Shown here: positions 47,460-57,944 of the stretch, piece by piece
Layout of the letters: every line of letters begins with the position of its first letter
Numbering within the stretch: position 1 is the stretch's first letter
NCBI GenBank assembly: GCA_918026815.1
Contig: CAKJVC010000143.1
Coordinates: 496,001 to 560,000, forward strand
Direction: 5' to 3'
DNA length: 64,000 nt
Origin: Chalara sp. BL73
Lineage: Eukaryota > Ascomycota > Leotiomycetes > Helotiales
The notes under the pieces: generated by a model
Seen by the model: the letters and a program-made list of their open reading frames with translations, nothing else
What the model was told of the DNA's origin: nothing
Databases searched by the model: none
Made by a program: the position numbers and the translations under genes

Positions 47460-49045
47460 ATGCATTTGTCCCTTTTATCCATTATAAGCATTGCCTCCAT
47501 GGCTTGGGCATTGCCAAACATGGCCGCTGGATACGCAGCACAAATCCAAGAACGACAATCACTTCCCAGTAACCTCCCTCTCAGCTCGGAGGAGGGCAAC
47601 TCTGGCCCAATTCCTAGTGTGAGCTTTAGTGCTGCTGACCAGTTTGTGGACGTGAGGCCTGGTACAGCACATCAGTTCATCGCACCAGCCGGCTCAGACA
47701 AGAGAGGACCTTGCCCTGGTCTCAATGCTGCTGCCAACCATGGATTCCTTCCAAGAAACGGCCTGCCCACCATCGCTCAAAGTGCGTAATCCTTCTCCAG
47801 AGTGCTAGAATAGAGGAATTGATGACATGATAGCAATAACCGGGCTTAATCAAGCCTACAGCTTTGGGCCTGAGTTTGCTGCGGCACTTGCAGCCTTTGC
47901 AGTCGGCTTTACTGGGGATCCGACCACAACTCGTTGGTCTATTGGCGGACCCTTCAGTCCGGGTTTACTAGGAGGACTTCTATCTGATCCGAAAGGAATT
48001 TCTTTTTCCCACAATCTCTATGAAAGTGACGCATCGCCTGCTCGTGTATGTATGCCTTTCCCTTAAGAAATCTGCCGCAGACTCACCATTGATTAGAGCG
48101 ATGCCTACTTGAACAATGGAGATGCCACCTCACTAAACCTAGGGCGCTTCGACATACTCTATAATAGAGCTGAGCAGTACACCCTTGAGTAAGTCTGCCC
48201 GTCTATTTCGACATTTTTACTTGTTTTAAGCCAAATCTGACAATGGGTTGCAGTATTCTCCGTGATCATAACGCATATGTCCACAACTTTTCCGTCAAGA
48301 ACAACCCATACTATTTCTCTGCGGTAATAGCACTTGCCATATTGACAACGCTCACTGCTGACACGAAAACACAGCCGTTCGCTGGCCTCGTGCCTCCTAT
48401 TGCGCATCACTTTATCATCAACTTAATGAGCAATGTGAGCCATAACACCGTTGTTCTTTAGTGCTAGCTGACAATTGAAGCACTCTGCCGACAACATTCA
48501 AGGCTATCTAGATAGAAATATCTTAAAGAGCTTCTTCTCGGTTTCCGGTCCTGATAATGCCCATGTCTGGACTCCTGGTCACGAGAAGATCCCGCAGAAT
48601 TGGTACAAACGACCATCTACAAATCCATATGATGCGGTCCGCGCAGTGGTTGGTTTATTTCGCGCTCTTATTATGCACTTCTAACTTCCTTAAGGCTGAC
48701 GTTGTGATCTTGGCGACAAAATACCCCCAGATTGTTCAAATTGGTGGCAATACAGGAACAGTGGACTCGTTCACCGGCGTTGATCCAGGAGATATTTCGG
48801 GAGGTGTTTTCAACGCTGCCACCCTTCTACAAGGTAACAACCTTGGATGTTTTGCATTCCAAGCTGCCCAGCAGGGCTTGCCATCTGCCCTATCTGGCAT
48901 AATTTCCAATATTGCGCCTGTCATAGCATTGGTCAACCAATATGTTTCCCCTGTGCTCCAGTCTTTGAATTGTCCAGCTTTAACGACATTCAATCAGAGC
49001 GCTTTCAATCAGTTCCCGGGATATGGTTATCGTCCAACACCATAG
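47460..49045 (+). CDS. Secreted heme-thiolate peroxidase (chloroperoxidase/peroxygenase family)
   Basis: Extracellular heme-thiolate enzyme of peroxidase family 2, which uses hydrogen peroxide for halogenation or oxygen transfer. Seven exons (47460-47781, 47834-48045, 48097-48188, 48254-48323, 48375-48434, 48481-48648, 48695-49045) give 424 residues. Signal peptide: MHLSLLSIISIASMAWALP. The proximal heme ligand is Cys85 in GPCPGLNAAANHGFLPRNG. The distal acid-base motif ESDASPAR (Glu about 171; EHD or EGD in characterised members) is at the end of exon 2, followed by DAYLNNGD. The C-terminal part reads IGGNTGTVDSFTGVDPGDIS. The exon 6 donor (gttggt at 48649) was chosen for its branch site; gtccgc at 48636 is an alternative. 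Activity class cannot be told from sequence alone. Confidence 0.85.
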
Positions 49046-49607
49046 TTTATTCAAAATAAATCGGTATATCTTGTTGGCGAAGAGTCATTTTGCGAAAGAA
49101 TTTTCTTAAGTTCGGCGATTTGAAGCGTTGCTAATTTGTGTATGGGCTTTCAACAAGCCTGCGTTTTAACGACGAGAACTTGCTACTATATATGGTAGTT
49201 TATGAAGTTTTAGTAGGTAGCAATATAATTGGTTCTGTAGCAAAAGAGATGGGTGACAAGATGGCCGTGCATGGACATAGAAAAAAGTGTGAAAGATGCC
49301 AAAGATTAAAATGCCACAAAATCAGAGAGTCTGATAATCGTAAGTTTATTACTACACACGTGGAAGCTATCAAGTAATGTTAGCCTATGAGCACAGCCAT
49401 GCCAACGCTAATTTATCAAGTAAGCATATCTAGGAAGTTTAAAGCTAACCTTGCTTCGTCTTCGCCAATATAGAATATCTATGCGCTAGTGTTTGTTTGG
49501 GCTCTATCGCGAATCATGCATTGCTGGGAAGGGGTAGTTAATAATTCAGAATGCTTAGTGCTATGATGAATTCTTCAATTTCGGTGAAAGATCTGTGGTG
49601 AGTTTGA
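49046..49607. other. Tail-to-tail intergenic
   Basis: 562 bases between the peroxidase stop and the coiled-coil gene stop. The frame 49138-49377 contains a CERCQRLKC-like stretch but no full zinc cluster and no start context, so it is not called. Confidence 0.45.
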
Positions 49608-50627
49608 CTATATTTGCCCCATCTCGATAGATGTATGAGTGCTATCGAATGTACTTGTCGTCAGACTTTGGCGAGTCTTCCTCCGTTCCTTGGAAGTCTT
49701 GGAGATTTTCTCCCAATCGCCCTTCCAATTCTTGATGCTTTGCGTAAGTTCAATGTCCTCATTTCTAGGAATGTATTGGTAGGATTGCGTTTCGATAGCC
49801 TGAAGCTGGATGCGAAGAAAATTCAACTCGGATTGACTAGCATCGCATTCTTCTTCGCTAGAATAGATTAGAGCAGTTTGCTACCGGGTCTACGAAGTAT
49901 TACATATCGGTAAGGCAATTCTCTAGAAACAGGATCCTATTAGCAGCGGCTTCTGCTTTTTCTACGAGTATGTCATGTATATGCTAGGTATTATGTTAAC
50001 CTGGAGCACCACATGATATCTCATGACACTTACGTCTGACTCGTCTCTCCTAGTACGCAGTTCTGTGATGATCTTTGATAAACTGGAACAAGTTAGAGTG
50101 GCGACCTTTGAAGTCTTCATCCCTTGTGTTGAGATTTATGGAAGGAATATATACTTATTAGCCAGCTCCTCGGCAACGTTAGCTACTTCGATTGTTTGAG
50201 ACGGAGAGGCGCAATGCTGTATGTTTGATGGCGAGGCATGCACAGGGCTCTTTGACATATCTGGGAAACGCATTGTCAAGGTTCGAGTAGGTGTAGGAGG
50301 ACCCCAAAAGATATCCTCGTGCACTCTTGGTGAACTTAGTTCAATTGGCTTCTTTAACTCTCGCGGCGTGTGCCGGGGCTTTGGAGACATTTCTTTTCCT
50401 CGTATGAGACTCTCAATCTTATCGACTTCTTGATGAATTCCTGTTACAGTCTGATCTTCAAGATCTATATCTTTGGAGAGAAGAGACACCAAGTCATTGA
50501 GTCGTTCGATTAGAACGTCTTTATTGTCTTGGGTAACATCTGGAACTGGAGATGATTCTTCCGAGCCTCTTTTTGAGAATTGTCGATGGAGAACTGGGAA
50601 ATGCGCGATGCCTATACGATGGCTCAT
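49608..50627 (-). CDS. Coiled-coil protein, function unknown
   Basis: Four exons (50627-50155, 50082-50034, 49983-49904, 49857-49608) give 283 residues. The N-terminal half is disordered with a helix rich in Leu/Asp (VLIERLNDLVSLLSKDIDLE) and a conserved-looking DIFWGPPTPTRTLTM motif. The second half is a continuous predicted coiled coil: VAEELANNLSKIITELRTRR, IHDILVEKAEAAANRILFLE, ECDASQSELNFLRIQLQAIE, ending TQSIKNWKGDWEKISK and a basic tail. For intron 2 the acceptor chosen is the TAG at 49984-49985, because it alone continues the heptads. The architecture recalls spindle-pole or nuclear-envelope adaptor proteins, but that is only a resemblance. Divergent from the anthranilate synthase gene. 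Confidence 0.75.
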
Positions 50628-51103
50628 GGTAGATATATGGGAGGACAGACCAAGCCCACTCTATTCAGCGGGGATGGTTGTGCTGAGAAGATCTGTCAGG
50701 ATACGTTATGATAGCAGTGTTGAAATGTGGTGTTGAGAGATGACGCAGTACACTTTCTTTAGATATAAAATGACTTAGGATCCAGCCTCCTCAGTAGAAG
50801 GTGGGACTGTTGTCATGTTGACGCTTGGATAAAAATCGAGGCGGGAGTAGCTGTTGGTTGACAAGTCGGCCCCGCACCCCACTTGTGCCAAGATAAAACT
50901 GTAGTGGCAGAAAACCACCGCCTGTCGAATTCAGCATTATATTTTATGACTCCAAAATGATCTCGAAACGAGTACCCTCCATGTCAACATTCTCTCATAC
51001 CTATTGAATTGGCTCGCTGAGACCCCGCTATACAATCCATACTCTCCCAGCGCGACTTGGTGCAGTCTTTGGGCGGTGGTGTGCACCCTTGAAATCTAGC
51101 ATA
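50628..51103. promoter_or_regulatory. Divergent promoter of coiled-coil gene and TRP2
   Basis: 476 bases between start codons. It includes a TGACTC core site (listed separately) and C/A-rich leader sequence before the TRP2 start. Confidence 0.5.
50947..50952 (+). promoter_or_regulatory. TGACTC, possible CPC1/Gcn4 site for TRP2
   Basis: TGACTC core 152-157 bases upstream of the TRP2 start. Cross-pathway control (CPC1/Gcn4) acts on TRP genes through TGACTC(A) elements in fungi. A second TGACTC lies inside TRP2 intron 1 (about 51132-51137). A six-base motif occurs by chance often, so support is modest. Confidence 0.35.
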
Positions 51104-52762
51104 ATGACGATTGGAGTACGTTCAATTCTGTGTGACTCCATCTTCCATAATGCTCAAGCTTACGCTATGTTAGGATGACCTCCAGCCATCGCTGGAAAAG
51201 GTAGAAGACATAATTTCAAAGTTATCTGGCAAATCCAATGCACCAAATCTGGTACCAGTCTTCAAAGAAATCTCCGCCGACCTCATCACACCATCTGCAG
51301 CATACCTCAAGATTTCCTCACACTCAGCGTCGGAACTCTCTTTTCTGTTCGAAAGTGCTGCTACAGAGAGAGTTGGAAGATATAGCTTTGTCGGCGCTGG
51401 TCCTCGTAAAGTTCTGAAGACTGGAGAAGGCCATGGCGAACAGGTCGACCCATTGCCCGCGCTAGAGGCAGAGCTGTCAAAGAGTAGAGTTGCACAAATC
51501 CCAGGTCTTGCGCTACCACCCATGATCGGAGGAGCTATAGGCTATGTAGGCTATGATTGTGTCCGGTACTTTGAGCCCAAAACAGCGAGGCCAATGAAGG
51601 ATGTTCTGAAAGTTCCCGAGTCGCTTTTTATGCTCTTTGATACAGTAATAGCATTCGACAGATTTTACGATGTCATCAAAGTGATCACATATGTTCACGT
51701 TCCGGAGAAGTTCTCAGATATAGCTGCTGCTTATAGCAAGGCCAAGGATATAGTCAATGAAATCGTTGATGTCTTACTCGCACCTAGCATATCTTTGCCC
51801 ACTCAACCAGCAATCATTCCTGACCAAGAATATACTTCGAATATTGGACAATCTGGCTATGAGGGACATGTGGAGGCATTGAAGAAACATATCACAGCTG
51901 GAGATATAATTCAAGCAGTTCCATCTCAGCGGTTTGCGCGTCCAACTTCCCTTCACCCATTCAACATATACCGTCATTTGCGGACAGTGAACCCCTCACC
52001 GTATCTGTTCTTTGTCAATTGTGGGGATTTCCAGATTGTGGGAGCTTCACCGGAGCTTTTAGTGAAGAATGAAGCTGGTCGAATCATAACACATCCTATA
52101 GCTGGTACGGTCAAAAGGGGAAAGACCTCAGAAGAAGATGAAGCGCTCGCAGAAGAGCTACGACAATCACTCAAGGACCGAGCCGAGCATGTCATGTTGG
52201 TGGACCTGGCGAGAAATGATGTGAATCGTGTCTGTGATCCATTGACCACGCGAGTTGATCGCTTGATGGTCGTAGAAAAGTTTAGCCACGTGCAACATTT
52301 AGTTTCGCAAGTTTCTGGAGTTCTGCGGAAAGGAAAGACTCGATTTGATGCGTTCAGATCCATATTTCCGGCTGGAACAGTTTCAGGAGCTCCTAAAGTG
52401 AAGGCAATGGAACTAATTGCGGAGCTAGAAAAGGAGAAGCGAGGCGTATACGCTGGCGCCGTTGGGTATTTTGGCTACGGTGGTGTGGATTGTGAAGGCA
52501 GCGAGACTGAAGGCGCTATGGATACTTGCATTGCCCTGAGGACTATGTTGGTGAAGGATGGCGTGGCATACTTGCAAGCTGGTCAGTTCAGACATCTTAG
52601 ACAAAGGCGTAGGCTTTGCTAATCCTTACAAATCTAGGTGGCGGCATTGTCTTTGATTCTGATCCCTATGACGAATGGGTCGAGACAATGAACAAACTCA
52701 AATCCAATATCACAACAATAACTGCCGCCGAGGCAATATACACAAAAGCAGCGTCAAAATAA
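51104..52762 (+). CDS. TRP2: Anthranilate synthase component I
   Basis: Catalyses the first step of tryptophan synthesis, chorismate plus glutamine-derived ammonia to anthranilate; component II supplies the glutaminase. Exons 51104-51115, 51174-52581 and 52638-52762 give 514 residues. Exon 1 encodes only MTIG. The N-terminal domain has the allosteric Trp region LFESAATERVGRYSFVGAGP. The chorismate-binding domain shows AGDIIQAVPSQRF, NPSPYLFFVNCGDFQIVGAS, ELLVKNEAGRIITHPIAGTV, RAEHVMLVDLARNDVNRVCD, IFPAGTVSGAPKVKAMELIA, GYFGYGGVD and, across intron 2, YLQAGGGIVFDSDP. All catalytic segments look intact. The start was chosen because the ATG 12 bases before a gtacgt donor joins in frame to DDLQPSLEKV. 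Confidence 0.93.
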
Positions 52763-53744
52763 AGGGCGAAGGATAGATATTGCGTATCTCGTCTAGTATG
52801 AAATGTGTCTGAAATCTTTCACTAACAAAACGTTTATAGACTTCAGCGATAGATCTACATGAACTTAGATCATACATCTATTCAGGTTTTCATTGCAGGT
52901 TGGTTCTAGCATACCGATTAATGACGGCCACCATAGGTTTAAGATACATGCTCTTGTTGCTTCGTTAAAAAGAAAGTGCAGAATCGGTGTTCTGAGTTTT
53001 CGAAAAGCATGGCCCATCTAACCTGTATTATCACTTCCTCAGTCTCCGAGCCCCGTGACTCATTGAGGAGTAAACAAATCCAGGTCATCCCCTGACTCGT
53101 TGTCTTGGAGACTTGGCATTCCGCCTGTCACCACACTCATTGCATCACACAACGGTCACCAACGCCTACAAACCCCCTCCCCCCGAAAAATCCACTTAAC
53201 CAGAAATTTGTGCCCAGGGGTGTGTTCCCCACAGGTTTCTTCCCACTCGTATCATGACAGACATATTCAGGGTCCCATGAATGACTGGCATGAATCGTTC
53301 GCAAGGATCCTCCACCCCCCCCAGCGGTGAACGCATGAAATATATCCCCTCTACTATAACGCATGATTGGCTTTAACAAGATCTTGGTCAGACGGATACC
53401 CAGCAAGCGCAGGGTGAAAAGTTCGCGCGAGGACGCGCTGAGCATGAAACTCATTTCTTTTCCCCCGAGGGATCGTGTCTATCGCCTATTGGGGGGAGGG
53501 AGGGGAAATCTATATATCTCTTTTTTTCCCTCTTGCCTCGAATGTGGCGCTGGTTCTGCTAGGCGCTTTTTTTTGGCAGCTCTCGTACAGTCCTTATGTA
53601 GCCCTCAGCACATTCGCTTTTCTATACAATCTTCTAAATCAAGTAACCTGCTCGCGTTCCCCCGCCGTGCTCACATCCCTATTTTATATTGAAAAATTCT
53701 TTTTTTTTTTAAAATAAAAAAAAATAAAAAAATAAAACACCCGC
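52763..53744. other. Intergenic with C- and T-rich promoter tracts
   Basis: 982 bases. It ends in a CT-rich stretch and an almost pure T11 then A-rich tract (53700-53737) immediately before the next start codon, of the kind seen in strong constitutive fungal promoters. C and G homopolymer runs occur at 53167-53175, 53312-53320 and 53490-53507. No RNA gene seen. Confidence 0.5.
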
Positions 53745-54230
53745 ATGGGAATCCTCTCGATGGCCAAACCAGCTCCCCTCCCCAAGGACACCGTCAAAGG
53801 AAAAGAACCCGCGGGCCCCGACGTCCCGGACAAAGACAAAACGCCCACCAAGCGGCCCGGCACCTCGGGCACGGAGCTCGGGCTCCGCGCCAACCGCGAG
53901 AAGGCGTCGTCGGCGTTCCAGCGCGCCGCGAAGGCGGAGCAGGCGTACCGTGCGAAGCGGCAGGCGCGGGCGGCGCGACAGGATGTCGCGGACGGGAGGA
54001 AGCATCTGAAGGAGGGCTGGGGACACGCGAAGGCCGGGCTGCAGTGTCTTGCGCGGGCGGCGCGGGCGGTGCCCAGCGTGGTGAGGGAGAAGCAGGTCGC
54101 TAGGAGGGAAAAGGGGGATGCCAAGCGGGCGGAGCAGGCGGAGAAGAAGAGAAGGAAGCTGGAGGAGGAGATTGAGAGGGCGAAGCGGGAGAAGGGGGAT
54201 GAACCTGCTGGGGAGGAGGCCGCTGTGTAG
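53745..54230 (+). CDS. Small Ala/Arg/Lys-rich coiled-coil protein, unknown function
   Basis: Single exon, 161 residues, markedly GC-rich against its surroundings. The N-terminus is Pro/Lys-rich and disordered (MGILSMAKPAPLPKDTVKGK). From about residue 45 on it is one long charged helix with Ala spacing (SAFQRAAKAEQAYRAKRQAR, KKRRKLEEEIERAKREKG). The composition suggests nucleic-acid or membrane-surface binding, but no domain is recognised. Third-position GC bias and the T/A-rich tract just upstream support a real, possibly well-expressed gene. A second ATG five codons in is an alternative start. The antisense strand is also open over this stretch because of the GC bias. Confidence 0.6.
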   Translation: MGILSMAKPAPLPKDTVKGKEPAGPDVPDKDKTPTKRPGTSGTELGLRANREKASSAFQRAAKAEQAYRAKRQARAARQDVADGRKHLKEGWGHAKAGLQCLARAARAVPSVVREKQVARREKGDAKRAEQAEKKRRKLEEEIERAKREKGDEPAGEEAAV

Positions 54231-54937
54231 ATCTGCTCGTGAAGGGTATTTGTGGTTGTATTTGAAAGGGAGGATGGGGAGAGGTGGGGATGCAAAGTTG
54301 TGGTTCTCGGGTGATTGGAATTGTCATGGAGCTGTTGGTTGAAAGGGACTGCGTAATCATGGGCGGTGGAGGATTTCATTTGTCTGGTTGCTTCGGATCG
54401 TTATAATACCCACGACTAGTTTCCTTTGTTAGCGCTGATCTTCACTCAATCATAAGATATCTGTCGCAAGAGCCAAAAACACCTGTTCTACTTCATGTGA
54501 ACCTATTCAAGTGAGCTTACTACCGTGTAACTAACCATGAATATGTGGCCACTTCCCGTATCCTCATCCTTCAACCTACCTGGGATGAGTGATGCGTTCT
54601 TTTCTTCCTTACATCGTGCAGCGCACTCTCAAGTGTTGATAACTTAATCTCTCTGTTGCCTAGGCTACCTTTTTTTTACCGAATTCGATGCCCAGCTATG
54701 GTATAAAGTCTTCAATGCTTCATCCATCCATTTCATTCATTGATTCTATCCTTTCTGGCTGTGGGATCTAGAAGATACCACGCTGTTGTGGTGGCACAAT
54801 AGAAACATACCACCATTCCCCTCCCCACCCCACCAGCTGAAACTATGCATTTCACAATATTCTGCACGTTACAGCTCTCCAAAAAGCCACATCGCCATCG
54901 TCCTCGCAGATCCTTTTCTGTAGTGTAGGTCACTAAC
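54231..54937. other. Tail-to-tail intergenic
   Basis: 707 bases between the coiled-coil gene stop and the LSM1 stop. No gene seen. Confidence 0.45.
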
Positions 54938-55654
54938 TCACAATAGCGTCTCCCCCGAATTTTCCCCTTCAAATCCTAACTCTGCAAGCTTCTTTAAGCG
55001 GCTCTTATCCTTCCTCGCTACGTTCCTTTTCAGCTCTGCCGCAAGCTTCTCCACCGTCTCGACGTCAGCCTGTTCATACCCCACCGGCACATCGTCGTCC
55101 TTGTCGAGGTCGATTTCTCCAAGGAGGAGGACGTTCTCGCCACGCACGAGAAAAAGCCCGCGCGGGTTGTCGGCGTACAGGCCGGGATTGCTGGGGGTCG
55201 GCGGGACGAATATACGCTCTATCGTAGACTGAAGAACGAGGTTTGCTATGGATGTATTAGCGATGGCGAGGGTGGGGGAGGAAGGAAGGGATGGTACCGA
55301 ACTGGTCCCAGCTGCGTAGGACGCCAATTAGTTTCCTGCCGTCACGGAGAGCTACGAGAAGTTTTTCTAGGTGGGATTTCATGTCAGCGACCATTCCCCC
55401 TCGGTTTCATAACATCTTGAGCCTCCTCATTCCCAATTCTCTTAGACGGCCCACAATGCTAGATGCTGCGCCGCATTGTCCGCAATGAAAACAGTAATAA
55501 TTAAAAACTCACTATCAGTCAAATCCAGTAATTGCGCAGCGGTAGTGAACATCTGCGGCGGTAGCTGCTGGTTCTGTTGTGGTGCCGCTCCAGGTCCTAA
55601 AGGTGGTTGTGCCCCACCATGCTGCAGTGCGTCCTCAAGGCTTAAGTTCTCCAT
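54938..55654 (-). CDS. LSM1: Lsm1, cytoplasmic mRNA-decay Sm-like protein
   Basis: Defining subunit of the cytoplasmic Lsm1-7 ring that binds deadenylated mRNA and promotes decapping in P-bodies. Exons 55654-55513, 55366-55298 and 55245-54938 give 172 residues. Sm1 motif across introns: [24 protein letters not shown], then [17 protein letters not shown]. Sm2 motif: [20 protein letters not shown]. The Lsm1-specific C-terminal helix follows ([20 protein letters not shown]). An Ala/Gln/Pro-rich N-terminus of about 35 residues is a common fungal extension. Exon 2 is only 69 nt. An in-frame ATG at 55690 would add 12 residues; the chosen MENLSLED start fits the family better. Confidence 0.9.
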
Positions 55655-55982
55655 CGTTTGTATTGGGGATGAGGTTATCGAAAAGGACAATTGGAATGTT
55701 CATCCATTACGCGGGTGTTTTCAACGGCGCGTTGCGTTTTCTAGCCTCTGGGACGAGGCACTGTTGCGAGGTGGTGACGATAGAGCACTCGGATAATTTA
55801 GGCCCGAGAACGGATAGAGACACGAAGCGAGGGGCTGTTGCGATTTATATGCAGATAGGAATTCATTTAAAGATGAAGCACTGTTTATAATTTCCGTTGT
55901 ATTATCTAAGGGCCCCTCTTGATTGAGTTGGCTTATTTCTACAGTATTTTCCCTCCGAGACCAGATCTTGATGCCGCCCAAT
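55655..55982. promoter_or_regulatory. Intergenic, LSM1 promoter
   Basis: 328 bases upstream of LSM1 on the minus strand, containing the LSM1 promoter and the 3' side of the small upstream gene. No other feature seen. Confidence 0.45.
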
Positions 55983-56187
55983 TCAATACTCGAATAGTTT
56001 AAATTCCCTATTCAGGAAGCCCTTGTATTGTACAACCATACCCAGAGTATCGCAGGTGCTCTGATCGCTAGTTAAATACATGGAAGAGAAAAGAAACTGC
56101 ACAAACCTGAGGAGAGTTGATTGTCGCTTTGGAAATAGCATTTTGAAGCGCATTCAACCCTGAGTCAAGAAACGAAGACAGAGTCAT
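55983..56187 (-). CDS. Possible 52-residue two-exon protein
   Basis: Exon 56187-56107 (MTLSSFLDSGLNALQNAISK then ATINSPQ) and exon 56060-55983 (STCDTLGMVVQYKGFLNREF ending KLFEY) join in phase across a 46-nt intron with a gtttgt donor, ttaac branch and cag acceptor. The first part would form an amphipathic helix. It sits between the same-strand genes LSM1 and the Nudix hydrolase, in a gap otherwise too long for a single promoter. No family recognised; with so few residues chance cannot be excluded. Reading without the intron gives a 39-residue form from the same ATG. Confidence 0.33.
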
Positions 56188-56492
56188 GATGAGCACTGCA
56201 GTAGACCTGACTTTATTGTCTTCTAGTGAGGTGTGGGGGAAAAAAAAGCAACAATGCGAAAGATGAAAAACCATAGCACCTATGACTGTTTAGACCTCGA
56301 GCCAAAACTGTGAGCAAAGCATCGTTTCTGGAGATTTTTTTTTTCTTTTTGGTTTGGAAACCGGTATCCTAAACCCACAATCGAACACTTCGTGTATGCG
56401 TCCTCATAGTATTCCCGTCTCGACTCGATCTTATTGATAGGAATTCAGGTCGCATAACAGCTCAATCGGAGTAGAACGCCGGTCCCCCAAGG

Positions 56493-57066
56493 CTACCGCT
56501 GAAGAGTCGAGCGTTGGAGAGCTTCTAATAACTCGGGACGAGCCTTAAGATCACTCGCAGCCTCCTTATATGTTGCCCACTTCCGATTCCTCTTCTTCAT
56601 CTCAGGCCATTCGTTCTCCTCTGCCGTGACGATGACCTGGTAGAACTGGTAGAGTCCTTTTGGTGCATTTTTCGACAGTTGCTTAGGGGTTCTGGTTTCT
56701 TGAATTTGCCCGAGATCGTATTCGACGTCGCAGATAATTCCTGCCTCTTCCCATGCCTCCCGTTTCGCAGCCGTGGTGCAATCCTCGTCAATCTCCCATC
56801 CGCCTTTGGGAAGTACCCAACCGGAACGACTCGTTGACTGAATGAGGAGGACGTGGGTTTTCGCAGCGTTCAACGGGACGACGCCTGCAACAAGGCGTTC
56901 TCCGTTGTCACCGTAGCCTAAATTTGAAAATAGTGTAAGAATGCGTACCCAACACACCAAAATAAAAGTTCTACCTTGATTCACTAAGTATCAAGTTAAG
57001 AGGTAGGAACTCACGTTGCTTCTCTCTTCCTGTACGGGATTCCATACTGCGGCTTGGACCAGCCAT
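56493..57066 (-). CDS. DDP1: Nudix hydrolase, diphosphoinositol-polyphosphate phosphohydrolase type
   Basis: Likely cleaves the beta-phosphate of inositol pyrophosphates and diadenosine polyphosphates (yeast Ddp1, fission yeast Aps1). Exons 57066-57015 and 56917-56493 (97-nt intron) give 158 residues. The Nudix box is complete at about residues 57-78: GWEIDEDCTTAAKREAWEEA followed by GI, with the REAWEE metal ligands. Before it, RLVAGVVPLNAAKTHVLLIQ and GWVLPKGGW are typical of the DIPP subfamily; after it, QFYQVIVTAEENEWPEMKKR and the W-containing helix RKWATYKEA. Through inositol pyrophosphates it could be functionally tied to the SPX-domain protein at the left end of the window, but no physical link is implied. 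Confidence 0.88.
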
Positions 57067-57528
57067 GGTGAGAATTATGCGTTTCTTAGATTTGGCACAA
57101 TGGGAAAGGTTCGAGAGATATTCTTTGTTGGGTGAGGTCCGGCTATCAAAGTCGCTCACTTTCTTTTCTTCTTAAAGATCCGGCATGAACATTTTTGGTG
57201 AATATGCTTTTTGATTTATCAAAGGTTAAGATGGAACTGTGATACGGCTGGAATTGTCCTCTTGAAGTTTGTGTGTGTGTAGAAAACCTAGGCAACAGAA
57301 GCGGAAGCAGCTCAGTGGGTATGTGAAGAGGGTAGGTGACGGCAAGGCAGAGAAATCTCGGCCAGGTTTGACTGGAAGCGTGTCGTGTGGGATTGGTAAG
57401 GTTGGCGGTTTGTTAGTTATTAGGAGTCAAGTTAGTTAGTTAAGCTTATGACCGAAGGGTGGACCGGCGCAAAAATCAGCGAGTGGTGCCGCCTTGTCTC
57501 GTGCTCAGGGACTGAATGGATGTTTTTT

Positions 57529-57546
57529 GGGGGGGGGGGGGGGGGG
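57529..57546 (+). repeat. G18 homopolymer
   Basis: Eighteen consecutive G on the plus strand, preceded by TTTTTT. Rare in fungal DNA; could form a quadruplex or be length-variable. Confidence 0.9.
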
Positions 57547-57930
57547 CAAAAGGTTGGAGGGACGGGGGAAGTAGTAAAAATAGGCCGCAATGGCAGAAAA
57601 TAGCTAAATCCACGCGTAGGGTAAGCGTATGGAATAAGGTACCGTAGCTGCGGGCAAAAGAGAGGGCATGAAAATCATCAGGCACGGCGTCGTAGAGTTG
57701 CACAACCCCCAAAGATTGCTTTCCAGCCGCTTCGAAAGTCAAAATTTTTTTAGGCTTGGTGGTACCCTATGCCCACACACACTCCATTACGCCTCCAGCA
57801 GCCTAACTTTTTTTGTTTCGAGGGTATCTCAATCTGCTGGGGAGGTGCAACTCGACACTGAACGCCTGGACCGCATACAGGGGCGCGGGGGAAAAAAAAC
57901 GCCAAAGGTCAATAACAAAATGTGACCTGG

Positions 57931-57944
57931 GTGTGTGTGTGTGT
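57931..57944 (+). repeat. (GT)7 microsatellite
   Basis: Seven GT units, followed by an A/T-rich homopolymer stretch. Confidence 0.9.

Noticed and set aside
49138..49377. Open frame with CERCQRLKC as a zinc-cluster transcription factor
   Set aside because: Only three of the six cysteines of a Zn2Cys6 cluster are present, with no further domain.
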